Made by a program: the position numbers and the translations under genes. The notes below the pieces were generated by a model, which was not told the DNA's origin, did no database searches, and worked only from the letters and a program-made list of their open reading frames with translations. A DNA stretch of 64,000 nt from Ignelater luminosus (lineage: Eukaryota; Arthropoda; Insecta; Coleoptera; Elateridae): contig VTPC01091220.1 of assembly GCA_011009095.1 (NCBI GenBank), positions 124,001 through 188,000 of the forward strand. Direction: 5' to 3'. Shown here in pieces: positions 45,401 through 57,072 of the stretch. Each line of letters starts with the position of its first letter. Positions within the stretch are counted from its first letter, which is position 1.

Positions 45401-45965
45401 GACAGTTTAATTGCGAGTTCATGTTAAGAACGCTTTTTATCAAAATTCGTTTTCGTTTAGATTTTACAAAAACGAAACCGTCAATTTATTCAAATGAAAT
45501 TTTAATTTTACGATCTTCCAAAGGCGCTTCCACTATTTTTTTGCTAGACCTTTCCCTGTGCACGCGAATGCGGGTCTCGCAATAAATTGTAACCTAAAAT
45601 TGTTTAATTCGAAAGAAAAGATTTCAGCGTTTTATCACGTCCACTCGGATAACCTCTCTTTTTTAGGATAATTTTATTATTACGCACGCAACTAAATCAA
45701 AAATTTAAAAACCTGCTTCCGTTACATACCCAAACCAAATCAACAGCCGGGCTCATTGGTGCTATCAATGTCCCATAATAATCGGGCATTGTGCCCGAGG
45801 ATATGAATGTTATATATCAATTTAACTTGGTTCAGTCAATGGTAAATGTGATAATATATCACGACGCTAGTCAGCTGCACCATCGCTAAAATCAGCTCTG
45901 CTACCCCCATTGTTGTAGTACAACGTGAATATCTGAAAAGTCAAATATTTACACGAGGCTTAACA

Positions 45966-46065
45966 ATGAGTTTACGGATCAGCAATGTCGGGCGCTGCCC
46001 CCTCATAATACTTTATGTATTTCTTTTGTTTCAATTTTTAATAAGTCAAAAAAAGATTGCAAAAG
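45966..46065 (+). CDS. Candidate first coding exon encoding a signal peptide
   Basis: The ATG opens MSLRISNVGRCPL followed by the strongly hydrophobic IILYVFLLFQFLI and a polar SQKKIAKG, as in a secretory signal or signal anchor. The frame runs into a good donor, AAAAG|GTATGT, after 100 nt (phase 1). No matching downstream exon was found up to 64000, so the rest of the gene would lie behind a long intron or beyond the window. Upstream DNA is more complex than average. This rests on composition and splice signals only, and no homologue is recognised. Confidence 0.45.
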
Positions 46066-46372
46066 GTATGTCGCTGGAAACTTTTATAAATCATTCTTTA
46101 TATTGACCTTGTTCCGTTAATATTTCAATAATGGTAAAAATTAATTCAGAATCTCGAAGGGTATAATAATTTTATTTATTTGGGATATGAAATTGTAGTT
46201 TTTTTTACTGTTATTCTATCACGGTTTCTTATTCTGTTTATACTGTCTAATTGAATGATCCGGTGGACTTATTAAGTGATTTATTATTATTGCGATCTGA
46301 ACAAGTAGTTGTTATGATTGGAAATTTAAAAGTTATAAGCGGTTCTAACCTTTTTTTCTGTAAGACTTACTA

Positions 46373-47741
46373 TGAGATCTTATAGGTCAAACGGACTTAC
46401 CTATTTAAATGCCACAAAGAATCATTAGTATGTATGTTGCCGTATTTAAATAAATAATAAGACTGATCGTCATGTGATGTAGTTTTTTTTATTTATCTCA
46501 ACTGAAGGCTTTTCAGTCGAGTTGTCTTACAAATCTTCTTGATTAAGCTATCTATTGTTTCCATCTTCATACAAAAATTACCAGAATATGTAATTAACTG
46601 GGTGTTTAAGCAGATGCATCTAAATTATCCCGCGGACTTACGAATCTCTCTAATTAATTGCAAGCCACTCATTGTCATCATTTAGGTGCTAGAATCTTCA
46701 TTTGGTTAAAACTATCGTTTTCTTCATTTATTTCTCTTGAATGATTCTATAAGTCAAATGGACTTACTTGATCTCTTTGCAAGTGATTTCCTATTGCTCT
46801 TTAAACTCCAATAATTAAGTTAAAGTAGTAGGAAATTGCTTTAAAAACAAATAAGTAAACCCAGAACTTTCTATAGTAATGCATATTCTGCCTAAACAAC
46901 TTGTAGGTCAAAAGACTTACCAGAATCTGTTTTCAAGTGCTCTTGTATTATTGTGTAAATGCAAAAAGCTTAAAATTGTTGAAACTGCATTAGAAATTTT
47001 CTAATAATGTATTTTAAGCCTAGAACAGTTTATAGATTTAATGGACTTACTGATTGCTTTTCTTTTACTGTTTAAACGCAGAGAATTAAGTCAAAGTAAT
47101 CGAGAATTGCTCCAGAAAGAAATACGGTTTTTCAAAAATCTTGTTCAGCTTGTAGGTCAAATGGACTTACCAGTTCTCGTTTTAAGCATTTTCCTACTAC
47201 TGTTCAAATGCAAAAACTGAAACTAGGAGAAAGTTATGTGGTAAAAAGTACTGTAAACACAGAACTCTAATAAAAAATATTCTGCTTAGAAAAGCTTGCA
47301 GGTCAAATGGACTTACCTTTTCAAGCGTTCTTCTATTACTGTCCAGAAACAAAAATTTAAATCAGATGAGAAGTTGAGTGCATTGGAAAGAAATATCGTT
47401 TACTCAGACCTCTAATAAGACTTATTCTGCTTGGAAATTTTTCAGACCAAATGGACTTACCGGTTATTTTTCAAGTGTTCTACTAATATTGCCTAAAAAC
47501 AAAGTAAGAGTAAATTACACCACAAGGAGATACAGTAAACTCACTAAACTCTGAATATTGAATTAGAAATAGATGCAGGGCGCACAGGACTTATTAACAT
47601 TTTTCCCGCTTGGTACAGCTTGAAGGCCAATAAGACTTATCGACTCTGCTGTTAAGTACCTTTCTATTACTGATTAAAATCCAGAAAATTAAGTCTAAGC
47701 AGTCAAAATCTGGAATTAAACTTTAAATTGAATGAAGCGAA
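46373..47741. repeat. Ancient diverged tandem array with a conserved core
   Basis: About ten units, mostly 120-155 bp apart, share the core AGGTCAAATGGACTTACC. Core positions are 46384, 46622 (weak), 46751, 46905, 47034, 47154, 47300, 47444, 47577 (weak) and 47624 (weak). Around the core, weaker similarity includes TTTTCAAGTGTTCTACTATT, ACTGTTTAAATGCAAAAA, and TATTCTGCTT before it. Read on the minus strand, each unit gives a CAG-like acceptor context, a 17-35 base middle and then GGTAAGTCC, a perfect donor-like word. The rest of each unit is much more diverged than the core. No protein frame is shared. Confidence 0.75.
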
Positions 47742-49499
47742 CATAGAAGTCTACGAGAAAACTGAATTGTTTTGTTTTTGACTGCATCGCTTTTAAAGAT
47801 TTGTAAAAATAAATATAATAGTTACGATAAAATAACATAAAATGCTCTCATATTCAAGGCATTAAAAGAAAAATCCTAGATGCACAAACATTTCAAAAGC
47901 GTGCTACCAACCTAAACCGTTTAAATTATTTTATAAATTCCATTACGCTTTATAGGCCCAAAACAAGAGCAGAGAGAAGTTATTTTCTCCTGTATAAACA
48001 CCCACACACCCACATACACCCACCGAGTACTGGACCACCTGTGTCCTCTTACTAATTACTGCTGCTAATTAAAACACACTCGACACACGGTCTTCTTTGT
48101 TATCAACGCGCGCCTCGACGCCGACGACGTCATCAGCACATGTGTTTTCAAGTAGCTTCTACCTCGAGTGAGAGAGAATATTATCATTAACGGTGATATT
48201 GTTTTGATGTTGTCTCTAATCATGCCCGCATTCATTTCCAGGTTTTTTGTTTTTTTGTCTAGGGAATTTTTGATTATGGAAGTTTGTAAACTGTTTGTGC
48301 GTTTATTCTGCGAGACTGCCTTTTATTTATAATTAAAGTCTTTGTTTTGGAATTGCTAGCGTACAGTGAATATTTTTAAAAATAGCATATTTTGTACAAA
48401 TTGACCTAAATGTAAAATTTCTTTTTACCATCAAATAAGATTATTCGGTAACCTAATTCTTGGATTTAGACCAGAGGCGGAACAACAAAATTTTATTTTA
48501 TTTAATTAAGAAATATAGAAAAGTCTTTTAATTAAGTCCATGCAAACTGAAAGTGGTAGCTATTATAAATCGAAATTGTTTTCTTTATTCTGCTTTTCTA
48601 ATTCAATTTGACAGGCAATTAATATACTAAAGTACGTGTAATAAATCTTTCTCTGCTTTAATTAACTTGTTTTTGTCAAAACCAACTACATTCTAGCAAT
48701 TCTGCATTACCACTAATCTTCCAGATCGTTGTAAAGTGTTTGTGAATGTTTATTTTGATTTTCCAAGTAATAAACTAAATTTCATATGGCTGATTATGCA
48801 GGGGATATTCTTCTTGAACCCCCCACTAAACATAAGCTCATGCAAAACGCAACTAGTTTGTTGTGTAACAGCTAAGGCAATTAAACTAATCTCAAGTACA
48901 CTGAGTTTATAACTACAAATTTACGGTATTCCATAACTACATAAGCCCTCATATACAATTTAAGCAACTCAATTGTCCATGTAAATTAAGCCTTAGGTAT
49001 ATGGGTTCTGCTATTAAATACAGTTGTGAAGTTTACGTTCAGACTATCGGGTTTCCTCTTCTTGAAATTCTAGAATGCAAATTTACAGAATTAATTCTAT
49101 AGCCCCAAAATTATTTATAAATTAAACAATGGGGTAATACCAACTTTGAGGTTGGTTGTGAAAAGATTGAAAGCATGGATGTATACACTTATACATACGT
49201 ATGAAGGAGAATGTCGTAAAAGACGAGGTAGTAGTTCAAGATGGAAAATCTGAAATTGTGTACCTTGCAAAACTTTAAAAAGTCTCACGGGTGGCATGTA
49301 ACGAGCTGACTTAAAAAGTTTCTTCAAACAAAACGTTATTATTATTACAAGCAAAAAAGAAACAGTTTTATGTCGTACCAACAGGGTATAGTTTTACAAG
49401 AATTCTGTTTTATTCAACGATTCTCTTTTATATCTTAAGTAAAACGTGAAAAATTTACGAAACAATTGTAGGTCATATGGAATATCTAGTATGTGACTT
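47742..49499. other. Non-coding stretch with a CpG-containing island at about 48000-48190
   Basis: Mostly AT-rich. At 48000-48190 there is a CA-rich, then CpG-rich segment (ACGCGCGCCTCGACGCCGAC) followed by GACGTCATC, which contains most of a CRE/ATF site. No gene was found. Confidence 0.35.
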
Positions 49500-50060
49500 T
49501 ACGGAATTAAATCCCTTTCGCTGCTCGAAGCTTAACTTGCTGTCGCAGAAGAAAAATGGCAAGGTCTAATAAAACACTCAACATTGTAAATAAGCAAATG
49601 TAACGATTTCATTAATTGAACGTATCCACGTGGGACTAAGTGCGCAATTAAACAGCGTTAAACGAGCTTGATTATTAGTGTTATAATAATAACTGCATAC
49701 CGAGTGCATAGTATCTAAGAGAATTTCCATTTAAATGTTCTCCGTTGGGGAGTATGGGGATTATGGTAATGTCACTAAGTAAGAGAGAAGTTACCGTCCG
49801 GGAGGGTCGCAAAAGGCTGCCATAGGAGCGCTCTAAAAGCTGATTAAGCCAAGCCAAATGCAAATTCAAGTCGTGAAAGAACAGCTCCGTAATCGCCACC
49901 AGCTTAATTTCATGAACGCGACCGTAACTGTTATGGCAGATGATCTCGAGCTCATATTTTATAATTACATTTTAATTTCCCATATAAAGCGATTAGAAGG
50001 GGTTAACATACGCTGTCTCTCGCTCGTATTACCGATCCCCTGTTATAAATTCTAAGTTAA
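49500..50060. promoter_or_regulatory. Complex non-coding island, possible regulatory element
   Basis: Balanced composition and no repeat structure, with words such as AAATGCAAAT-like octamers near 49855. Conserved enhancers of developmental genes often look like this, but conservation cannot be judged here. Confidence 0.25.
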
Positions 50061-51799
50061 ATTCCGATCGCAATTTGATTTTATAGAAATGCTCTTATGA
50101 ATCTACCATGCTAACTAGAATTGTAAGGAAGACGTTTTATTGAAAAAATTGGTAGAAATTAATAATAAAACCTGCATTGAAAATTTGCATACAAAAATAA
50201 CTAAAGGTATAGTCATAAACCAGTTATATGTTAATCAACAAGAAGAAGAGAAAGCGTTATAGAAAGTAAACAAATAAATTCAGTTTATTTATAAATAGTG
50301 CTATAGGACAATAGGAACGCTACTGTTTTAAGAAATCCGAAAATAATTTCTTGCATAGTCCCCTATATAGATAAAAGGAAAACCATTGAACAAAAGTAAC
50401 CCAATTACTAGAAATAAATGTAACTGTGATATCGACCGCTAGTAATTGATAAACTTCACTTCATCTCTTAATCAAGATCTTCTGTGTGATACCCAAGTGG
50501 ATTTTTAGAACGGATGAAAACACATATCTTCTATGGTCCTTAGGTATTCATCGTACCATTTCTATAGTCTATGTACTTGTGTTAGAAAATAAACCTTTGA
50601 AGTCAAAGCAAACCAATGTTGTTTTCTCAAAGGTCTACCGATCACAGGAGGAGCAGCAATCGTTTTAGAAGATTTCTTCTTTTCAACCATGTTGGTGGGG
50701 TAGCTGTTTTCTTGTCGGAAAATAAATTTCGTACAAAGCAAGCAGCCTGAAGCAAGTCTGAGTTTCGGTGTGATATTCCAGCTGCGTACTAGCTCAAATC
50801 GCCATACCGTTGACGACATGCGATCAAAAAAATTAAAAATACTTCACCTAGTGGATACCTCGACGGGGTTGGATCGGCAGTTTTTGCCTTGTTCTCGGGA
50901 AGCTATAGAAGACAAAAACGCAATAACAAGAGCAGCGAAATAAAAGAGTGAAATCTAGCACAATGTAATGTAATGGACGTTCGTGACTGCAAAGGAAGAA
51001 AAATACATTCTGGTTCGGAAGTGGCTATTGGCATTACCTAGTAAGATGGCCGATTCCTGTCTCAATGTGTCTCGAGGGAATGTCTAAGATAAGCGGCTGT
51101 TTTCAATTCTGCTTGTTTGCTCAAGTCTAATGAGTCAACTCTCTTGGATTACGGAAAGGATGGAGTTGTGCAATTGTATGTTGTCTAGACACCGTTTTAG
51201 GTGTACATTACGTTGGTAAAGATCTGATATCTTGACTCTTGTGAAGTCAACGGATAAGGATGAGTTAGATTTCGTAGGGATTGAACTTAATCCGCCACAG
51301 GCTGGAGCCAGACCTTCAATCAGGCTAGAGCTTGCGTAACATGATGAAAACCAGTGCTTACTGACAGTAATCGATTCAGCTCAGAGATTTGAAATACGGT
51401 GACCGTTCGAATATCAAGAGAACAGGATGAATATTCATGGGACAGACTCTGAGAGATCAAAGTTTGAGAAAATCCTTGCTTACTATATTTTGTCGAAAGT
51501 GCGGTACGTCCAAAATCTTTTTCTGTAAAACTTTCATTTTAAAAGTTAAAATTAAAGAGATTTGTACTATTCCTTACTGTAAAAATAAATGATCAACAAA
51601 TTGATTAATTGCAACAGTCAAGATGTAGTTGCTCTGTTAGAAACTCTCATTTTGTTTCGCAGAGAAATAATTGATATGAAAGATAAGACGTTAAATTCTG
51701 ACTACCCGTTGCTGGTCGAACAATGCAATTGCAAGCAAAAGTTTTCAGAGTTAACAGTAGGTGTGTCTGGAGAGGATCGAGTTTTGTGATGGATGCCTT
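50061..51799. other. Intergenic, no gene recognised
   Basis: Short frames at 50486-50819 and 51589-51789 show no known domain. The latter may be the edge of the LINE-like fragment that follows. Confidence 0.35.
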
Positions 51800-52200
51800 G
51801 ACTGTATATTTAAGGATGAATAAGTAATTCAGTTGTGCAAGATGGATTTACTCTGGGTACCTATTATGTATAAATAACTTAGTGAATGAATCCAAGATGA
51901 TAGAAAGGAGAAGTTGCTAGCAACATTGCTAGGTTCTACTGACTATAAGTATATCTATCCCCAGGCAAACATTCATGTTATAGATGTTTGCATCAAAAAA
52001 TGCATTATATCAGACAGTCGGGAAGCTTTAAACACTATCAGATTCTATTGTTCTAGTCAAGCAGCATCTGAGACTGCAAGCAATCCCTAAAGCAGCTGGC
52101 AAAAGGTAATAAGGTTTGTCTTAATGTAGGTAGCAGGTCGTTAGGAAATCAAAGACCACGAAAAAAGCTATAGTGGCATCATTTATGCAGCTGGCACCTT
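51800..52200 (+). pseudogene. Possible RNase H fragment of a non-LTR retrotransposon
   Basis: In one plus-strand frame, PQANIHVIDVCIKKC leads to IISDSREALNTI, which resembles the xxSDSQAALKAL block of LINE RNase H domains. A GNQR-like word follows at about 52145 in another frame. Stops and frameshifts interrupt it. The match is short, so the call is tentative. Confidence 0.35.
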
Positions 52201-52589
52201 TTTGTCACACTCCCAGAAGCTACCTTTCAGAAGATGTTAGTGAAGTTAAGTGAAGACTGATAATAATGTGTCAAACTGCTTTTCAAACTTTCAAAGTCCG
52301 ACTTAAGGCTGTTAACGAATCTTCTGTCTGGACACTGTTTAGTAATAAAGTATCACATATCAGGACTTTTAGGAGGCCAAGTTGTGGTTGATTCCCTACC
52401 AATGTAATTACTGCCAAATGTTGTATTTAAATAGTCTGCCACTTGTTGGTATCCCAATTTATTATTGGCAATCAGTTAACATAATAAACTGACAAGTGCA
52501 AGCTTACCAAACTGACACAGCTACTACAATTACATCAATAAGTTTTAAGGCGTCTTATGTGAATCACGCGGTATCTAACTAAATATATA

Positions 52590-52735
52590 AATTTTTTGTT
52601 TATGTACCTAATTTGACATCTGTCACAGTTAACTTCAACATCTACAGAAAATAAATGCTTTCTCTGATTTTCTCTAAACGATTACAAAAAATTTTGTTTC
52701 ATACACGTGCGCCGTTACATTTCAGGCGCTCGGTC
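52590..52735. repeat. Dispersed repeat, copy shared with 8380-8515
   Basis: CTAATTTGACATCTGTCACA, then TTAACTTCAACAT and GATTACAAAAAATTT, in the same order as in the BTB-intron copy. Confidence 0.5.
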
Positions 52736-53445
52736 CTTTTGGTGGTCTTGAACTATTTTCTTGTTTGCTGTTCTGTAGGATGGGTTGCCTATGTTGCAGT
52801 CCTTGGAAGCAGTCTTCTCCTTTTGGGCATTTTTTATCATTTAAAATTCTGGAAAAAGCTGAATAACAACCCCCTTTTACCCTGTTGCATATGTATTCAA
52901 TTTTCTCATTACAAAATAAGGTACACATATCAGGAAAAAATGTGCACATAATGCGTTTCTAGGAAAAGAAAATGAAGGCCTGTTTGGTTTTCTTTTAGCT
53001 TACTAAAATTTTATAATAAATAGTGACGCTACGGTTAGCTTTGTTTTTGTATTACACCCTGTATACCCACTACTGATATACTTCAATTACATTCGATAGG
53101 AAAAGTAAAAACCTCAATGTAATAACTATACAGAAAACTTCATCTCAATATTGCATGTGATTTCCAAAATATCCAAAACACAACTTACTAAAAATTAAGT
53201 TCCGCAGATATCACAAAATACTCAAGAAACGTACGTTGGAAAAACTTTCTTTTTTTCAGTGGCGTGACACATTTCCTTTACATTTAGCGTCTGTCTTTGA
53301 AGGTGATAGTAGATGGCCTTATAATAAAAACCAAGTGGAAAATCTTATTTGAATTGCAGTTTATTTCAGGGACACTGAGTGTAGTATGACATACTTGATT
53401 CTTATTTTAGTATTAAATCAACCTATTTAGACGTGGAGTGTTCTA

Positions 53446-54124
53446 ACGGGTGTCCCAAAATTCATGCAAGAAGTAATTTTGATAGAAAACACAGGTTTTT
53501 AATTAAAAATTGTAAATTTTTTATTGATTCATAAAGTATGCATATCGGATAAATGGCCTCCACGGCTTTGCTGGCACATACAAACTCTTTTGTCGAAATT
53601 TTCCATGACCGTTTTGCATAAATGTGGCTGAATTTCGTTGATACAGCGCTCAATTTCCTCCTTCAAGGCGTGGGTGGTTGTGGGCTTGTTGGCATAAACC
53701 TTAGACTTCAAAAAACCCCAAAGAAAAAACCCAACGGCGTTAAGTCGCATGTTCTGGGCGGCCAATTCTCATCAGCAAAACGGGAAATTACACGAGCAGG
53801 AAATGCCTCATGCAGTGATTGAATTGTTTCTCGGGCTGCATGGCATGTGGCACCGTCTTGTTGAAACCACATGTCGTCCACATCCATATCATGCTATTTA
53901 GGCACAAAAAACTGAATTATAATGTCGCGATAGCAAGCACCATTAACTGTTATTGCCTGACCAGCCGCATTTTCGAAGAGTGAGAACGCGTTGTTCTTTC
54001 GTGTAGCGCTCCATTTTTAATAACTCTAAACTATCAGCTGTCACACTGTTTTTTTTTCATTGGCAACACTTTAACGCACAAATGGCGCAAAATTCAAATC
54101 TTGCGTGAATTTTGGGACACACAG
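53446..54124 (-). mobile_element. Deleted mariner-like transposon with both TIRs
   Basis: The ends ACGGGTGTCCCAAAATTCAT and the complement of TGCGTGAATTTTGGGACAC lie next to TA. Minus-strand frames hold the C-terminal part of a mariner-like transposase, with ANKPTTTHALKEEIERCINE and CQQSRGGHLSD, the usual end of this family. At 680 bp the element has lost the N-terminal half. Its coding sequence is also frameshifted near 53700-53860. It is related to the copy at 56220-57066. Confidence 0.8.
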
Positions 54125-55920
54125 TATTATTGAAATGAAATGAAAACAAAATGTACCAGATGATGGTTTTACGAGGATCTGAGAGTATTAGTTATAAAAG
54201 ACTACCTTAAGAATTCGCATATTTTTGATAAATCAAAAACAAAAAGAGTTAACTAAAATTGTTTTTAGAATATTAATTAGTATAAAATCTAGTATCCTGT
54301 ATTTATACGGAGTGATTGCATTAGTAGTGCAGGTGTTATAAGTGGAGATTCTAAGGCATGCCTGCAAACTTATTGTCTTTGGATACACAGAGTGGTAAAA
54401 TTCTTGCTTTCCCTGCAAAGTTTTCATTCCTGATGAGATAGAGAGCTACGAAAATTCTGTAAAATAATTAGCAATCTTACGAAAAACTTAGTTTTTCTAA
54501 TTTCAAACTATTTTCAAGATGTTGACAACACAAGAGGCTTTTACACTGAACAATGGAATTAAATACGTTGGAATTCTATTCTACGAAGAAACGACTCATT
54601 TTACGATGAAAGTGAGAAATTAGCTCTTTTCTTTGCAGAGACGACACACTAACGTGTCCATACAGTGGCCTAATCTTGGCCTTTCTTCAAGAAAATTGTA
54701 TGCCCTTTCCTATGTCTCTACCTCTGGTAAGTCTGTTTGCCATAAAATATTGTAGCTTTTTAGAAACCTTTTGTAGAATATTTCATTTCAATGTCTCACG
54801 TTGCGTCGTCTTTGAGATACACCCTGTATATATTATTTCAGAAAGTATAGAATGAAATCTATATTTTCAAACTTATTCTTTTGTCAGAAAAATACCAAAA
54901 CAGATAGCAGATAGGTAGATAAATAGGGTGATTCATAACGAACTTATTACGTTATTGACATTTTTTAAATTGTAACATGTTGTTTGCTACATCTTTCGAT
55001 TATCCTCAAAGCAAATTTCATAGTAGTGTATGATTGTTTCATAAGAATGTCAAACAATAACTTAGATACTTTAATTTTGCAATTTTATGTAAATTTTTTT
55101 TGTAGTTTTACTGATAAAGGAAAGTACGCTTTGAGTGGAATCGAAAAATGTGCAAAGAAGGAAGCGTTTCAGTTTAAAAAATGTTGATAACGTCATATCA
55201 TTCTGAATCACGTGCTACCAAAATATGAGCAATCAACGTACTTCGTATTCATTGCCTCGACAAAAAATAATTTTGAAGAATGAATTTTATTCCATACTTT
55301 CCAGAGATATAGTGTCGGGTGGACAGAAGGTTCTTTATAGGGTAAAAGTTATATGAGTTGATCTACTTTGGGTTGAAAAGATAGTAGTGTTGTTGGGAAA
55401 TGTTTTCGTTGCTGTTTGCTCGGAGGATGGTGAATCGTCTGTATACGAGACATATAAAAAGATGCTACCTTAAAATACTTCTGATTATATTGGGTAAAGA
55501 AAGTTTTGTTAAGAATACTATGCTAAAATTTGCCAAAAGCCCATATGCCATCAAGAAATACTGTTTTAAATGATTAAAATGTTATTATATGCAATTTGAG
55601 TTAGAAATATCGAATTTTGCTGAAGATATTTGTAGTTTTTTGTTTTGGTATCTGGTAAGAAGTTTATTTTTATCTTTTAGTTTCCATTTTTGTTTTGCAC
55701 CATGGTTTGCCTTTGATCATTACAAAATGCAAAAAACTGAAGAGTTTTAGTATAGATAGTTATGTTAACAAGATTATTTGTGCTGACAAATATCCAAATA
55801 ATATCTCCGGAAACCACCTCCAGACTTCTTTAAAGACAGCAGTCTTGCTAGACTGTAAGCAAGCAGTTTAGCACGATAATTGTAGGGATTTTAAAAAACT
55901 TAGAAACGAATTTTTATTTT
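54125..55920. other. Intergenic, no gene seen
   Basis: AT-rich. A GGGTGATTCATAACG word at 54926 and a CTGAATCACG word near 55203 may be remains of another MITE. No gene. Confidence 0.35.
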
Positions 55921-56125
55921 CGCAGTTCTTACTAGACAAACTTAAAAATTCTGAATATGCCGGCACATTTATCTGATTAAAGAAGAACTCTCTAAAATAG
56001 TAAGTTCTTTCTATCTAATTTTCTGATTAGTTACGCTAGGAAATGAATGCAAAAGTTTCAGAATTTTAATATGTATTAAAGTATTGGTTACTATATTCTA
56101 ACTCTACATAAAGAAAGACAAGGAG
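55921..56125. repeat. Dispersed repeat, copy 1 of 3
   Basis: Shares GTTCTTACYAGACRAACT, ATATGCCGGCRCATTTATCT and an AAGAAAGACAAGG end with segments at 62590-62770 and 63464-63715. Two of the three copies flank a LINE reverse-transcriptase fragment, so it may be LINE-derived. Confidence 0.6.
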
Positions 56126-56219
56126 AAGCGTAACCGTGAAATAGCAAAAACATCAGATCATCTCAGATGACTATTTAAAAAATTGTTATTATTGCTTGAG
56201 TGCATTAATTCGAACGAAG

Positions 56220-57066
56220 AATTCTACAGCTTGTGTTATACCTTAATAAGGTAGTAAGAAAAGGAAGTGTATCAACACGTGAAAGGTGTCTCAACAAAAG
56301 TGCACAATTTGAATTTCACAGCATTGCGTTTTGTCTACAGCTACAGCGTTCGAAATTCGAGCAAAATGGTCCAATTGCAGACTTGAAAACAACAGCGCGT
56401 CATCGCACGACGATCTGACAAAAGATCTGCAACTGCAAGCTATGATACAAAGCTCAATTGACCCAAGAACTTAACCCAACGGACCATAAGCAGTGCCGTG
56501 CATTTATCAAATAGATATTGTAAAATCAAGAAGTGGACAGCGAATTCTCAAACAAAACCATTTTTAACCATGAGGTGCACTTTCAACTTAATGGACACGT
56601 CACCAAATTAAACCTGATGGATATGCGACGCAGAGAATCTTGAAATGATTTATGAGTAAAGCCAATGCATTAATCAAGCCACTGTTTGGTACGGAGTGAT
56701 TGGGCTGTACTTCTTCGGACTTGTTATGGCCTCAATTGGACGGTATACAACTGGAATATACTATGTGGTTCCAGCAAGACAGTGCAACCAATCATACTGC
56801 GCACGAAACAATGGAATTGCAAGAAGAATTACTGTCCTGACGACTAGAATTGGTCACGGGAGATCGTGTGATGTGATACCCTACGACTTTTTTCTTTGTA
56901 GCGCTATAAGGCCTCAGCCCTACGTCAACAAACTAATAACAATTCCTGGGTTCAAAGATGAAATTGGACGCGTCATTAACGAAACTCGGCTGCAGTTATG
57001 CACAACTGTAATCGAGAATTTCATCAAAACAGCAAGCGTGCCAAAATATTCGTGAAGGTGATTTGT
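56220..57066 (+). pseudogene. mariner-like transposase, full-length span but broken
   Basis: The order of the family is recognisable: an N-terminal helix-turn-helix-like part (about 56290-56400), HFQLNGHVTK at about 56580, the DDE-domain middle (56690-56830), and the C-terminal VYVNK / LKDEIGRVINE-like region up to a GDLSD ending at about 57066. It is interrupted by several stops and frame changes, so it is inactive. The palindromic element at 57073 begins immediately after the transposase end. It is related to the deleted copy at 53446-54124. Confidence 0.75.
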
Positions 57067-57072
57067 CAGATA

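Noticed and set aside
46373-47741. CRISPR array
   Set aside because: The genome is eukaryotic, the spacers (about 110-135 bp) are related to one another, and the repeats are diverged.
54926-55212. MITE with GGGTGATTCA ends
   Set aside because: The right end matches only in part and no target duplication is seen.
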